From: Marmoricola endophyticus
Lineage (GTDB): Bacteria; Actinomycetota; Actinomycetes; Propionibacteriales; Nocardioidaceae
Direction: 5' to 3'
Length of the DNA: 64,000 bases
NCBI RefSeq assembly: GCF_014644415.1
Contig: NZ_BMKQ01000001.1
Span: forward strand, 2,679,217-2,743,216
The stretch's first letter is position 1. Each line of letters starts with the position of its first letter. Positions 35,889 through 43,099 of the stretch are shown here, piece after piece. Under the pieces are notes generated by a model that saw only the letters and a program-made list of their open reading frames with translations, did not search any database and was not told the origin of the DNA. The position numbers and the translations under genes were made by a program.

Positions 35889-38423
35889 CTACTTGACCTG
35901 GCCCACCTCCGAGTCGGACAGGGCGCGGTCGAAGACCGTCACCTGGTCCACGGCGCCCTTGAGCCGGTCGACGGGGTTCCCGTCGTACTTCGCGCGGCCC
36001 ACGGCCAGCGGCCCGGTGGACTCGTCGCCCAGGCACTGGCCGAACGAGCCCTGCTTCTCGCCGTCGACGTAGAGCGTGTACGTCTGGGCGGCGGCGTCGC
36101 GGACCCCGACCAGGTGGTACCACTGGCCCGCCTTCGCCGTGGTGTCGGCGTAGGCCCGGCCGCTCTTTGTCGAGAAGGCGAACTTGTTCGCCCCGCCGTC
36201 GTACTGCAGGAAGAACGCCGAGGCCTGGTCACCGTCCTGGCTGACCGCGGTCTGGAAGCCGCCGCCGGTGGCGTCGAGCTTGACCCAGGCCGAGACCGAG
36301 AAGTTCTTCGTGGTGTCCACGACCGGCTTCGCCGACTCCGCGGCACCGGTGCCGTCGAAGGACAGCGCGTTGCCCTCGACGCCGGCGGTGCGGCCGACCC
36401 CGCCCGAGGTGGTCAGGTCGGCCGAGCCGACCCCGTCCGCCACGGTCGTCCCCGACGCCTCGTCCGCGGCGTAGGCGTGGGTGCCGCCCAGCCCCGGGGT
36501 GCCCGGCGGGTACGACGTCGGTGGCACGCCGAGGTTGCCGGACGCGGAGAGCGCCTCGTTGATCCGGCGCACCGGGTTGGCCCGCATCTTCAGCTGCTTG
36601 CGGTCGTAGGTGTAGAGCCCGTTGACCTCGTCCTCGACGTCGGTGATCTGGGTGTAGATCCCGCCCGAGAGGCCGCACTTCTCGCTGTACTCCAGCAGCT
36701 TGCGCTGGTTGGCGACGTAGAGGTCGGTGAGCTCCTCCTTGCTCTTGGCCATCTGGTACGCGCCCGGCTGTCCCGGCCACACGTGCCCGGGGACGACCAG
36801 TCCGAAGCCACCGTGCTCGCCGTCGATCGCGGCGCGGTCGGCGGTCGGGCTGGGGCTGGCCGGGCCGGTGTAGGTGTGCCAGTCGATGACGTCGCCCTTG
36901 CCGGAGTCGCCGTGGGAGTTGCAGCAGTTGACGCCGGAGTGCGCGTCGACCAGCCGGGTCGGGTCCATGGCCTTGACCATGTCGGCGACCTCGCCGGTGC
37001 CCTCGCTGCTCCACTCGCCCCAGCCCTCGTTGAACGGCACCCAGCCGATGATCGAGGTGTCGCCGCGGTGCTGGGCGATGATCTGGCGCAGCTCGGACTT
37101 GTAGGCGTCCTGCACGGCCCTGGGCGGCTCGCCGTCGTTGAGCGAGGGCATGTCCTGCCAGACCAGGAGTCCGAGCTTGTCGGCGTGGTAGTACCACCGG
37201 TCCGGCTCGACCTTGATGTGCTTGCGGACCGCGTTGAAGCCGAGCTTCTTGTGCGCCTGCAGGTCGAAGGCGAGCGCCTCGTCGGTCGGCGCGGTGTAGA
37301 TGCCGTCGGGCCAGTAGCCCTGGTCGAGGGTCGCGTTGAGGAACACCGGCTTGCCGTTGAGCACGATGTGCTGCTTGCCGTCGGCGCCCTTCTGGGTCGC
37401 GATGGTCCGCAGCCCGGCGTACGAGGAGACGGTGTCGGCGCGCTTGCCACGGTCCTTGAGGACCACCGTGAAGTCGTAGAGGTGTGGGTCGTCCGGGGTC
37501 CAGAGATGGGGATCGCGGATCTTCAGGCTGAGCGGGTAGTCGCCCGCGCCGGAGGCCTGGCCGACCTTCTTGCCGTCGTCGTACGCCGTGACGGTGACCT
37601 GCGGGTTCTTCGCGCCGGCGGTGTTCACGCGGACGTTGAAGCCCTGTCGGTTCTGCTGGGTCGTGGCGACGACCTGCTCGACGTGCGCGGTGCGCACCGG
37701 CTCCATCCAGACGGTCTGCCAGATGCCGGAGGCGGGGACGTACTCGATGCCGCCGGGCGAGTCGATGGCCCGCACCCGCTGCTTGCCGACCGGCTGCTGC
37801 TTGGGGTCGGTGTAGTCGGTGACGGCGACCACGAGCTCCTGCGGGCCGGACCTGGTGAGGGCGTCGGTGACGTCGGCGCTGAACGCCTCGTACCCGCCCT
37901 TGTGCGTGGCGACCTGCTGGCCGTTGACCCAGACGCGTGCCTGGTAGTCGACGGCGCCGAAGTGCAGCAGCAGCCGGTTGGCGGCGTTGGTCCGCCACGA
38001 CGCCGGCACCTCGAAAGTGCGGCGGTAGATCATGTGGTCCTCGTGGCGCTGGATGCCCGAGAGCGCGGACTCGATCGGGTACGGCACCAGCACGCGCTCG
38101 CCGAGGTCCTGGCCGAAGTCCGGGCGGGTCGCGGCCGAGGCCGCAGCGGCGAACTGCCACTCGCCGTTGAGGTTCTGCCACGCCGAGCGGGTCATCTGGG
38201 GGCGGGGGTACTCCGGGAGCGCGTTGTCGGCGGAGACGTCCTTGGTCCAGGGGGTGGTCAGCGGCGGTGTCTTCGGCGTCAGGTCGGCCTTGGCGGCGCG
38301 GTCGGGTGCGGCGCCGGTCGCCGGCGCCTGGGTGGCTCCGAGGCCGGCGGACAGGACGACGGCGACCGCGGCGGCGACCCCTGTCCACCTCCGGCGACCT
38401 CGGCGTGGTGCGGACAGATGCAT
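35889..38423 (-). CDS. Secreted glycoside hydrolase family 2 enzyme with C-terminal LamG domain
   Basis: 844 aa from ATG 38423, chosen for its RBS (GGGAGGAG) and because it begins a proper export signal (Arg-rich n-region, hydrophobic core, Ala-rich cleavage region). GH2 sugar-binding, immunoglobulin-like and TIM-barrel domains follow. The acid/base is Glu466 in VPFNEGWGEW, and the probable nucleophile Glu536 in DGEHGGFG. From about residue 645 a laminin-G/concanavalin-like domain (FSVSAWVKLD, AGQWYHLVGVRD, YTLYVDGEKQG) likely binds carbohydrate. Beta-galactosidase, beta-glucuronidase or beta-galactofuranosidase are possible. Its promoter shares the DeoR motif of the sugar transporter. Confidence 0.92.
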   Translation of the reverse strand: MHLSAPRRGRRRWTGVAAAVAVVLSAGLGATQAPATGAAPDRAAKADLTPKTPPLTTPWTKDVSADNALPEYPRPQMTRSAWQNLNGEWQFAAAASAATRPDFGQDLGERVLVPYPIESALSGIQRHEDHMIYRRTFEVPASWRTNAANRLLLHFGAVDYQARVWVNGQQVATHKGGYEAFSADVTDALTRSGPQELVVAVTDYTDPKQQPVGKQRVRAIDSPGGIEYVPASGIWQTVWMEPVRTAHVEQVVATTQQNRQGFNVRVNTAGAKNPQVTVTAYDDGKKVGQASGAGDYPLSLKIRDPHLWTPDDPHLYDFTVVLKDRGKRADTVSSYAGLRTIATQKGADGKQHIVLNGKPVFLNATLDQGYWPDGIYTAPTDEALAFDLQAHKKLGFNAVRKHIKVEPDRWYYHADKLGLLVWQDMPSLNDGEPPRAVQDAYKSELRQIIAQHRGDTSIIGWVPFNEGWGEWSSEGTGEVADMVKAMDPTRLVDAHSGVNCCNSHGDSGKGDVIDWHTYTGPASPSPTADRAAIDGEHGGFGLVVPGHVWPGQPGAYQMAKSKEELTDLYVANQRKLLEYSEKCGLSGGIYTQITDVEDEVNGLYTYDRKQLKMRANPVRRINEALSASGNLGVPPTSYPPGTPGLGGTHAYAADEASGTTVADGVGSADLTTSGGVGRTAGVEGNALSFDGTGAAESAKPVVDTTKNFSVSAWVKLDATGGGFQTAVSQDGDQASAFFLQYDGGANKFAFSTKSGRAYADTTAKAGQWYHLVGVRDAAAQTYTLYVDGEKQGSFGQCLGDESTGPLAVGRAKYDGNPVDRLKGAVDQVTVFDRALSDSEVGQVK

Positions 38424-38500
38424 GACGGCTCCTCCCGAGCGCCGGGACCCCGGCGGTGGTCTGCTGTGACGAGCGACACAGTGCTCTGATCCAAGCAACT

Positions 38501-38548
38501 CCGATCACAAAGTGTCAATGATCGCGGGCAAACGATCAGAACTGATCA
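38501..38548 (-). promoter_or_regulatory. GH2 glycosidase promoter with DeoR-type operators
   Basis: On the minus strand TTGACACTTTGTGATCGG (38518-38501) matches the sugar-transporter promoter in 17 of 18 positions and includes a consensus -35. Just upstream, 38532-38548 read on the minus strand gives TGATCAG-TTC-TGATCGT, the same two-half-site operator with 10-bp period. Confidence 0.65.
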
Positions 38549-38589
38549 GACCAGGCCGCCCGCCGGCGCGCGCGGCCGCCCTCGTCGGC

Positions 38590-38657
38590 GGTCGAGCCTG
38601 TCGAGACCTGGTGACGTGCGCGGGGTGTGAGGCCGGTGGTCGAGCCCGTCGAGACCC
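38590..38657. repeat. Two short copies of the GTCGAGACC palindromic element
   Basis: GGTCGAGCCTGTCGAGACC (38590-38608) and GGTGGTCGAGCCCGTCGAGACC (about 38636-38657) repeat the half-element seen at 3.1, 13 and 41.3 kb. They lie between the GH2 promoter and the epimerase stop, where I see no gene. Confidence 0.6.
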
Positions 38658-38688
38658 GGGGGCACGAGGGGAGCGGTTGCCGTACGCC

Positions 38689-39639
38689 TCAGCGCTCGTG
38701 CCCGTCGCGCAACCACGTGACGTAGTCGGCGGCCGACCGCTCCAGGTCCCACTCCGGCTCGAAGCCGGTGTCGGTGCGCAGGCGCTCGGTGTCCAGCCAG
38801 GTGCGCGGCGGCACCTCGGCGTCGGGCAGGTGGGCCTCGAAGGACGGCTCGATGCGGCGGAGCGCCTCGACGACCTCGGCGTTGGAGGTGGCGAATCCCG
38901 AGGCCACGTTGTAGGTCGTGTGCTGCAGCTCGTCGGCCAGCTGGAGCATGGCGAGCGCGCGGCCGGTGTCCTTGACGTAGGAGAAGTCGAGCGAGTCCTC
39001 GGCGTGCGGCGCGACCTCCATCTGGGAGAAGTCCGGCGCGACGCGGTGCGCGGCGGCGTACGCCAGCGACGGCGGGGCGAAGAACGGGTCGGGCTGGTGG
39101 CCGCCGGGACCCCAGTTGCCGTTGACGCGCGCGGTGACGACGTCGACCTCGGACGTTGCGGACAGGAAGCCGCCGAGCAGCTCCGCGGTCTTCTTGAAGG
39201 TGGGGATCGGGTGTGAGCGCCCGAGCGAGAGCGGCAGGTCCTCGGTGAGCGCGCCGCCCTGCGCGAGGCGGTCGCCGTACACGCCGATGGTGCTGGCGCT
39301 GACCACGCGTCGCACGCCCCACTCCTGCGCCGCCTGCACGACGTTGAGGAAGCCGTCGACCCCCGTCCGCACGCCGTCGACGGGCGGTACGTCGGTGCTG
39401 GGCCACGGCAGCGCGAGCGCGAGGTTCACGATGCCGGTGACGGGGTGCTCCCGACCGACCGTCAGGAGGGCGTCGAGGTCCGTGACGTCGACCTGCGCGA
39501 CGTGCACGGGGAGGTCTGTCAGCGAGTCGGGCACGACGGGGGAGCGGCGCTGCGCGAGCAGGCACTCCTCGCCTGCGTCGCACAGCGCGCGGACGGTGTG
39601 GGTGCCGATGAAGCCGGCGCCTCCGGTCACGAGAATCAT
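38689..39639 (-). CDS. NAD-dependent epimerase/dehydratase family protein
   Basis: 316 aa extended SDR. MILVTGGAGFIGTHTVRALCDAGE is the NAD-binding start; SASTIGVYGDRL gives the serine/tyrosine region of sugar-nucleotide epimerase-like enzymes, but the lysine is not at the classical YxxxK spacing. The substrate is unknown. RBS GAGGAGG precedes ATG 39639. It is divergent from a MarR gene across a near-perfect 27-bp palindrome, so expression is probably under that regulator. Confidence 0.9.
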   Translation of the reverse strand: MILVTGGAGFIGTHTVRALCDAGEECLLAQRRSPVVPDSLTDLPVHVAQVDVTDLDALLTVGREHPVTGIVNLALALPWPSTDVPPVDGVRTGVDGFLNVVQAAQEWGVRRVVSASTIGVYGDRLAQGGALTEDLPLSLGRSHPIPTFKKTAELLGGFLSATSEVDVVTARVNGNWGPGGHQPDPFFAPPSLAYAAAHRVAPDFSQMEVAPHAEDSLDFSYVKDTGRALAMLQLADELQHTTYNVASGFATSNAEVVEALRRIEPSFEAHLPDAEVPPRTWLDTERLRTDTGFEPEWDLERSAADYVTWLRDGHER

Positions 39640-39655
39640 GCAGTCCTCCTCATTG

Positions 39656-39682
39656 CTGATTGTCAGTATTACTGACGATCAG
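39656..39682. promoter_or_regulatory. MarR operator palindrome
   Basis: CTGATTGTCAGTA-T-TACTGACGATCAG is an inverted repeat of 13-base arms with one mismatch, placed between the divergent epimerase and MarR genes. The MarR gene's own -10 (TAGGAT, 39691-39696) lies next to it. Confidence 0.75.
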
Positions 39683-39690
39683 CGTAGGCA

Positions 39691-39696
39691 TAGGAT
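39691..39696 (+). promoter_or_regulatory. Leaderless -10 hexamer of the MarR gene
   Basis: TAGGAT six bases before GTG 39703, with no ribosome-binding site; this supports the GTG as the real start. Confidence 0.5.
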
Positions 39697-39702
39697 CCCG
39701 AC

Positions 39703-40143
39703 GTGTCCAGGGACAGCGACGACCCGCGCGACCTGCTCGCGTACCTGCTCAAGCACGCTCACCTGCGGCTGACCGGGCTCGTCGACGCCGGCCTCGCGCC
39801 GTACGACATCGACGGCAAGGACTTCGGTGTCCTGCGGGTCGTCGCCACCGGCGAGCCGAAGTCCCAGGCCGCCGTCGCGCAGATCCTCGCCATCGACCGC
39901 ACCACGATGGTCGCGCTCGTCGACGCCCTCGAGCGCAAGGGCGTCGTCACCCGCCGCCCCGACCCGGCCGACCGCCGGCGCAACGTCGTCGAGCTGACGG
40001 AGCAGGGGAGGACGACGTACGACAAGGCGGCCGAGGCGTACGCCGCCGCCGAGCAGGAGCTGCTGGCGCCGCTGGAGGAGGCGCGGGCCTCCGACCTCGC
40101 GCGGCTGCTTCGCGAGCTGGTGAGCGCAGAGCGCTCTGCCTGA
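39703..40143 (+). CDS. MarR-family transcriptional regulator
   Basis: 146 aa winged-helix regulator. QAAVAQILAIDRTTMVALVDALERKGVVTRRPDPADRRRNVVELTEQGR covers recognition helix and wing (DPxDRRxxxV). Family members are dimeric repressors that sense small phenolic or oxidising ligands. Divergent from the NAD epimerase with a 27-bp palindrome between, so it likely represses both directions. GTG 39703 is set by the leaderless promoter geometry. Confidence 0.92.
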   Translation: MSRDSDDPRDLLAYLLKHAHLRLTGLVDAGLAPYDIDGKDFGVLRVVATGEPKSQAAVAQILAIDRTTMVALVDALERKGVVTRRPDPADRRRNVVELTEQGRTTYDKAAEAYAAAEQELLAPLEEARASDLARLLRELVSAERSA

Positions 40144-40181
40144 CCTGTCCGCGGAACGCGCGTGACGTCGTCGCTCCGGCG

Positions 40182-40766
40182 CTACCGGTGCGCCTGCGGC
40201 CGGTACGTCACCTCCGTCGTGCGCCCGTCCAGCACCCGGTGCTCGACCAGCGCCAGGTCGAAGTCGCCGACCCCGGAGAACACCGGCTCGACCCCGGTCG
40301 CGCCGGCGATGACGGGGAAGACGGTCACCTGGACGAGGTCGACGAGCCCGGCGTCGAGCAGGGCACGGTTGAGCGAGAGGCTGCCGTGGGACCGGAGGGG
40401 GACGTCGGACTCGGCCTTGAGGCGGCGTACGGCCTCGACGGCGTCGTCGGAGGCCACCGTCGCGTCGGGCCAGTCCAGCGGCGCGGTGAGCGTGGAGGAG
40501 ACGACCGTGGCGGGCAGGGCACGCATCCGGCCGACCCAGGGGTCCTGGGCGTCGGGCATCTCCTCGGGCACGGCGAGGAAGCCGACGAATTGCCGGAAGG
40601 TGGTGGCGCCGAAGACCATGCGCTGCGGGTCGTCGTACAGCGACAGCCGGTGCGCGAGCAGCTCGGGTCCCTGCTTGCCCCAGTAGCCGCCCCAGTCGCC
40701 GGGCGGGTCGTACGAGGCGAAGCCGTCGAGGCTGGTGAACACGTCGAAGGTGTAGGTCGCGGTCAT
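40182..40766 (-). CDS. Dihydrofolate reductase/RibD C-terminal family protein
   Basis: 194 aa from ATG 40766. The N-terminus ATYTFDVFTSLDGFASY and MVFGATTFRQF are the NADPH-binding and substrate-loop signatures of the RibD C-terminal (DHFR-like) fold; LRSHGSLSLNRALLDAGLVDLVQVTVFPVI completes the domain. Stand-alone members reduce unidentified substrates and are common in actinobacteria. The reading frame stays open upstream, but no conserved sequence precedes this ATG. It faces the MarR gene across 38 bases. Confidence 0.88.
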   Translation of the reverse strand: MTATYTFDVFTSLDGFASYDPPGDWGGYWGKQGPELLAHRLSLYDDPQRMVFGATTFRQFVGFLAVPEEMPDAQDPWVGRMRALPATVVSSTLTAPLDWPDATVASDDAVEAVRRLKAESDVPLRSHGSLSLNRALLDAGLVDLVQVTVFPVIAGATGVEPVFSGVGDFDLALVEHRVLDGRTTEVTYRPQAHR

Positions 40767-40838
40767 GGCAGGACAGACTGACGAGGCGCCGGGACTCATC
40801 GGTGCGGCGCACCGGCCCACGACACAGGAGACATCTCG

Positions 40839-41162
40839 TTGATCCTCATCACCGTCAAGACCACGGTCACCCCGGGCAGCGCGGAGGCGTACCTCGCCGC
40901 GAACCGCCCGTTCCTCGAGGCGACCCGGCAGGAGCCTGGCAACCGCTGGTACGAGCAGTTCCGCAGCGTCGACGACCCGGACGTGATCCTCACGCTGGAG
41001 GCGTTCGACGACAAGGCGGCCGGCGAGGCGCACGTGGCGTCGGCGCACTTCCAGGCCTACCTCGAGCAGGATGCGACGCGGCCGCTGGTCGCCGAGACGC
41101 CTGACATCATCTACCTCGACGTCCCCGAGCAGGACGGCTGGGACAAGATGGCCGAGTTCTGA
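40839..41162 (+). CDS. Antibiotic biosynthesis monooxygenase-domain protein
   Basis: 107 aa ABM-fold protein (YgiN-like putative quinol monooxygenase). It begins ILITVKTTVTPGSAEAYLAANRPFLEATRQEPGNRWYEQFRS, shows ILTLEAFDDKAAGEAHVASAHF, and ends with a short acidic tail. Such small dimers bind quinones or other aromatic substrates. The start is TTG 40839, with GGAG eight bases upstream; no ATG or GTG fits. It is divergent from the RibD-like gene. Confidence 0.85.
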   Translation: MILITVKTTVTPGSAEAYLAANRPFLEATRQEPGNRWYEQFRSVDDPDVILTLEAFDDKAAGEAHVASAHFQAYLEQDATRPLVAETPDIIYLDVPEQDGWDKMAEF

Positions 41163-41179
41163 CGGCGAGGCGGTGTCCT

Positions 41180-41339
41180 GAGCAGCGACCGAGGCACGAG
41201 GGAGCGCGTCGAAGGGACGTCGAGACCATCAGCCGTAGCCGGAGGTCTCGACGCGCTCGCTGCTCGACCACCGACGGGCGGTCCAGCGTCTCGGGTGGTC
41301 GAGCCCGACGTGAGCGCAGCGAACGAGGACGTCGAGACT
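41180..41339. repeat. Cluster of GGTCTCGACG/GTCGAGACC palindromic elements
   Basis: Three pieces can be seen: GAGCAGCGACC...GACGTCGAGACC (41180-41226), GGTCTCGACGCGCTCGCTGCTCGACCACC (41243-41271) and GGTGGTCGAGCCCGACG...GACGTCGAGACT (41294-41339). Neighbouring copies are in opposite orientation. There is no gene in this 217-base gap. Confidence 0.7.
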
Positions 41340-41358
41340 CCCCGGCTGCAGGCCGGGG
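41340..41358. terminator. Short GC hairpin after the SDR gene
   Basis: CCCCGGC (41340-41346), loop TGCAG, GCCGGGG (41352-41358), 21 bases beyond the minus-strand SDR stop. Confidence 0.45.
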
Positions 41359-41379
41359 TCTGGTCGACCGCGTCGCTCC

Positions 41380-42135
41380 TCACAGCCCGCCGGAGGCCTC
41401 GATGCGCTGGCCGGTGATCCAGGTCCCGGAGGCGGTGGTCAGGCCGGCGATCGCCTGGCCGACGTCCTCGGGCGTCGCGACGCGACCCAGCGCGGTGCGC
41501 TCGGCCATCACTTTCAGCAGCTCGGGGTTGCTGCGCAGGTGGCCGCCGCCGAAGTCGGTCGGTACCGGGCCGACGGCGACGGTGTTCGCGGTGATGCCGC
41601 GCGCGCCGTACTCCACCGACTGGTAGCGGGTCAGCACCTCGACCGCGCCCTTCGCGGCGGCGTACGCCCCAGAGCGGGCGAGCGTCAGCCGGGTCAGGCC
41701 GCTGGAGATGTTGACGATGTGGGCGCCGTCGGCGAGCAGCGGCTCGAGCGCCTGGGTGAGGAAGAACGGCCCCTTCACGTGCACGGCGAAGACCTGGTCG
41801 AACTCCTCCTCCGTGGTCTCCTGCAGCATGCTGTAGAGCCCCGTGCCGGCGTTGTTGACCAGGATGTCCAGCCCGTCCGGGGCGACCTCGCGCACCTGCG
41901 AGGCGAAGTCGGCGAACGAGCCCAGGTCGGTGGTGTCGAGGTGCAGGGCGTGGGCGCGTGCGCCCGCGGCCTCCACCGCCGCGACGACCTCGGCGGCCTC
42001 GGCCTCACCCGAGCGGTAGGTGAGGAGGACGTCGACACCTGCGCCGGCGAGGGCGAGGACGGTGGCGCGGCCGAGGCCGCGGCTGCCGCCGGTGACGAGG
42101 GCGACGGGGGACTGGAGAGTGTCTGTGGTGGTCAT
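41380..42135 (-). CDS. Short-chain dehydrogenase/reductase (copy 2 module)
   Basis: 251 aa classical SDR. VTGGSRGLGRATVLALAGAGVDV binds the cofactor, VNNAG is intact, and NISSG...YAAAKGA gives the Ser-Tyr-Lys triad. The length and GQRIEASGGL end are standard. It is divergent from an XRE/MmyB-like regulator, like the SDR at 35042. The start ATG 42135 was chosen over longer frames because homology begins there. The substrate is unknown. Confidence 0.93.
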   Translation of the reverse strand: MTTTDTLQSPVALVTGGSRGLGRATVLALAGAGVDVLLTYRSGEAEAAEVVAAVEAAGARAHALHLDTTDLGSFADFASQVREVAPDGLDILVNNAGTGLYSMLQETTEEEFDQVFAVHVKGPFFLTQALEPLLADGAHIVNISSGLTRLTLARSGAYAAAKGAVEVLTRYQSVEYGARGITANTVAVGPVPTDFGGGHLRSNPELLKVMAERTALGRVATPEDVGQAIAGLTTASGTWITGQRIEASGGL

Positions 42136-42176
42136 GTCCGCCACGGTCGCCCGCGCCCAGCGGCCGCGAAAGAGAC

Positions 42177-42199
42177 CTGTCGAGCCCTGGGATCGACAG
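42177..42199. promoter_or_regulatory. Inverted repeat between SDR and XRE regulator
   Basis: CTGTCGA (42177-42183), nine bases, TCGACAG (42193-42199) form a perfect 7-bp inverted repeat in the 103-base divergent gap; a candidate regulator site. Confidence 0.5.
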
Positions 42200-42238
42200 T
42201 CCCTGGTGGGCCGCGGTGCCCCGGGCGAGGATGGGGGC

Positions 42239-43099
42239 ATGGACCGTGAGCGCCTCGCCGACTTCCTGCGCCGCCGCCGCGAGGCGCTGCAGCCCGAGGA
42301 CGTCGGGCTGGTCGCGGCCGCGCGCCGACGTACGCCGGGGCTGCGCCGCGAGGAGGTCGCGCTGCTGGCCAGCATGTCCAGCGACTACTACACCCGTCTC
42401 GAGCAGGCCCGCGGCCCGCAGCCCTCGCCGCAGATGCTGGGCGCCATCACTCGTGCGCTGCACCTGAGCCTGACCGAGCGCGACCACCTCTACCGGCTCG
42501 GCGGGCAGACGCCGCCCGCCAGTGACGTGCGCAGCGACCACGTCTCGCCCGGCGTACGACGAGTGCTGGACCGCATCGACACCCCCGCCATGGTGCTCAA
42601 CGACCTCGGCGAGGTGCTGGCCCAGAACGCTCAGGCGGTCGCTCTGCTCGGCGACGAGACCCGCTTCGCGGACGGCGACCTGGCCCGGTCCCGGGTGTAC
42701 CGCTGGTTCACCGACGCCACGGCCCGCCGGATCCACCCGCCGGAGGAGCACGAGGAGTACTCCCGCTCGTACACCGCGATGCTGCACCTCGCCGCCGGGC
42801 GCCACCCCGACGACCCTCGTACCCGGGCGATGGTCGACGGGCTGCGCGCGGCCTCACCCGAGTTCGCCGCGCTGTGGGCCGGCCACGACGTCACCTGGCG
42901 GCCCGGGCCGGAGCGCAAGACGTTCCTGCACCCCGAGGTCGGCGCGATGCAGCTGGACTGCGAGCAGCTCACCGCACCGCGCGACGGCCAGCTCCTCCTC
43001 GTCTACACCGCGACCCCCGGCACCGACTCCGCCGAGCGGCTGCGGCTGCTCGAGGTGGTCGGCCACCAGCGGTTCGCCGACCCGGTGCAGGCGGACTAG
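42239..43099 (+). CDS. XRE-family regulator with MmyB-like ligand domain (copy 2)
   Basis: 286 aa. The HTH region LADFLRRRREALQPEDVGLV..RRRTPGLRREEVALLASMSSDYYTRLEQARGPQPSPQML is nearly the same as in copy 1 (34116-34955), and the MmyB-like C-terminal domain is also shared (VLAQNAQAVALLGDE, ending LLEVVGHQRFADP). It probably controls the divergent SDR. Its TAG stop and the TAG of the converging hydrolase gene read from one CTAG palindrome (43096-43099), so the two genes overlap by exactly those four bases. Confidence 0.91.
   Translation: MDRERLADFLRRRREALQPEDVGLVAAARRRTPGLRREEVALLASMSSDYYTRLEQARGPQPSPQMLGAITRALHLSLTERDHLYRLGGQTPPASDVRSDHVSPGVRRVLDRIDTPAMVLNDLGEVLAQNAQAVALLGDETRFADGDLARSRVYRWFTDATARRIHPPEEHEEYSRSYTAMLHLAAGRHPDDPRTRAMVDGLRAASPEFAALWAGHDVTWRPGPERKTFLHPEVGAMQLDCEQLTAPRDGQLLLVYTATPGTDSAERLRLLEVVGHQRFADPVQAD

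Noticed and set aside
35880-38489. 869-aa plus-strand open frame opposite the GH2 gene
   Set aside because: Mirror frame of the glycosidase with Val/Arg/Asp-rich content; the minus strand has the signal peptide, RBS and both catalytic glutamates.
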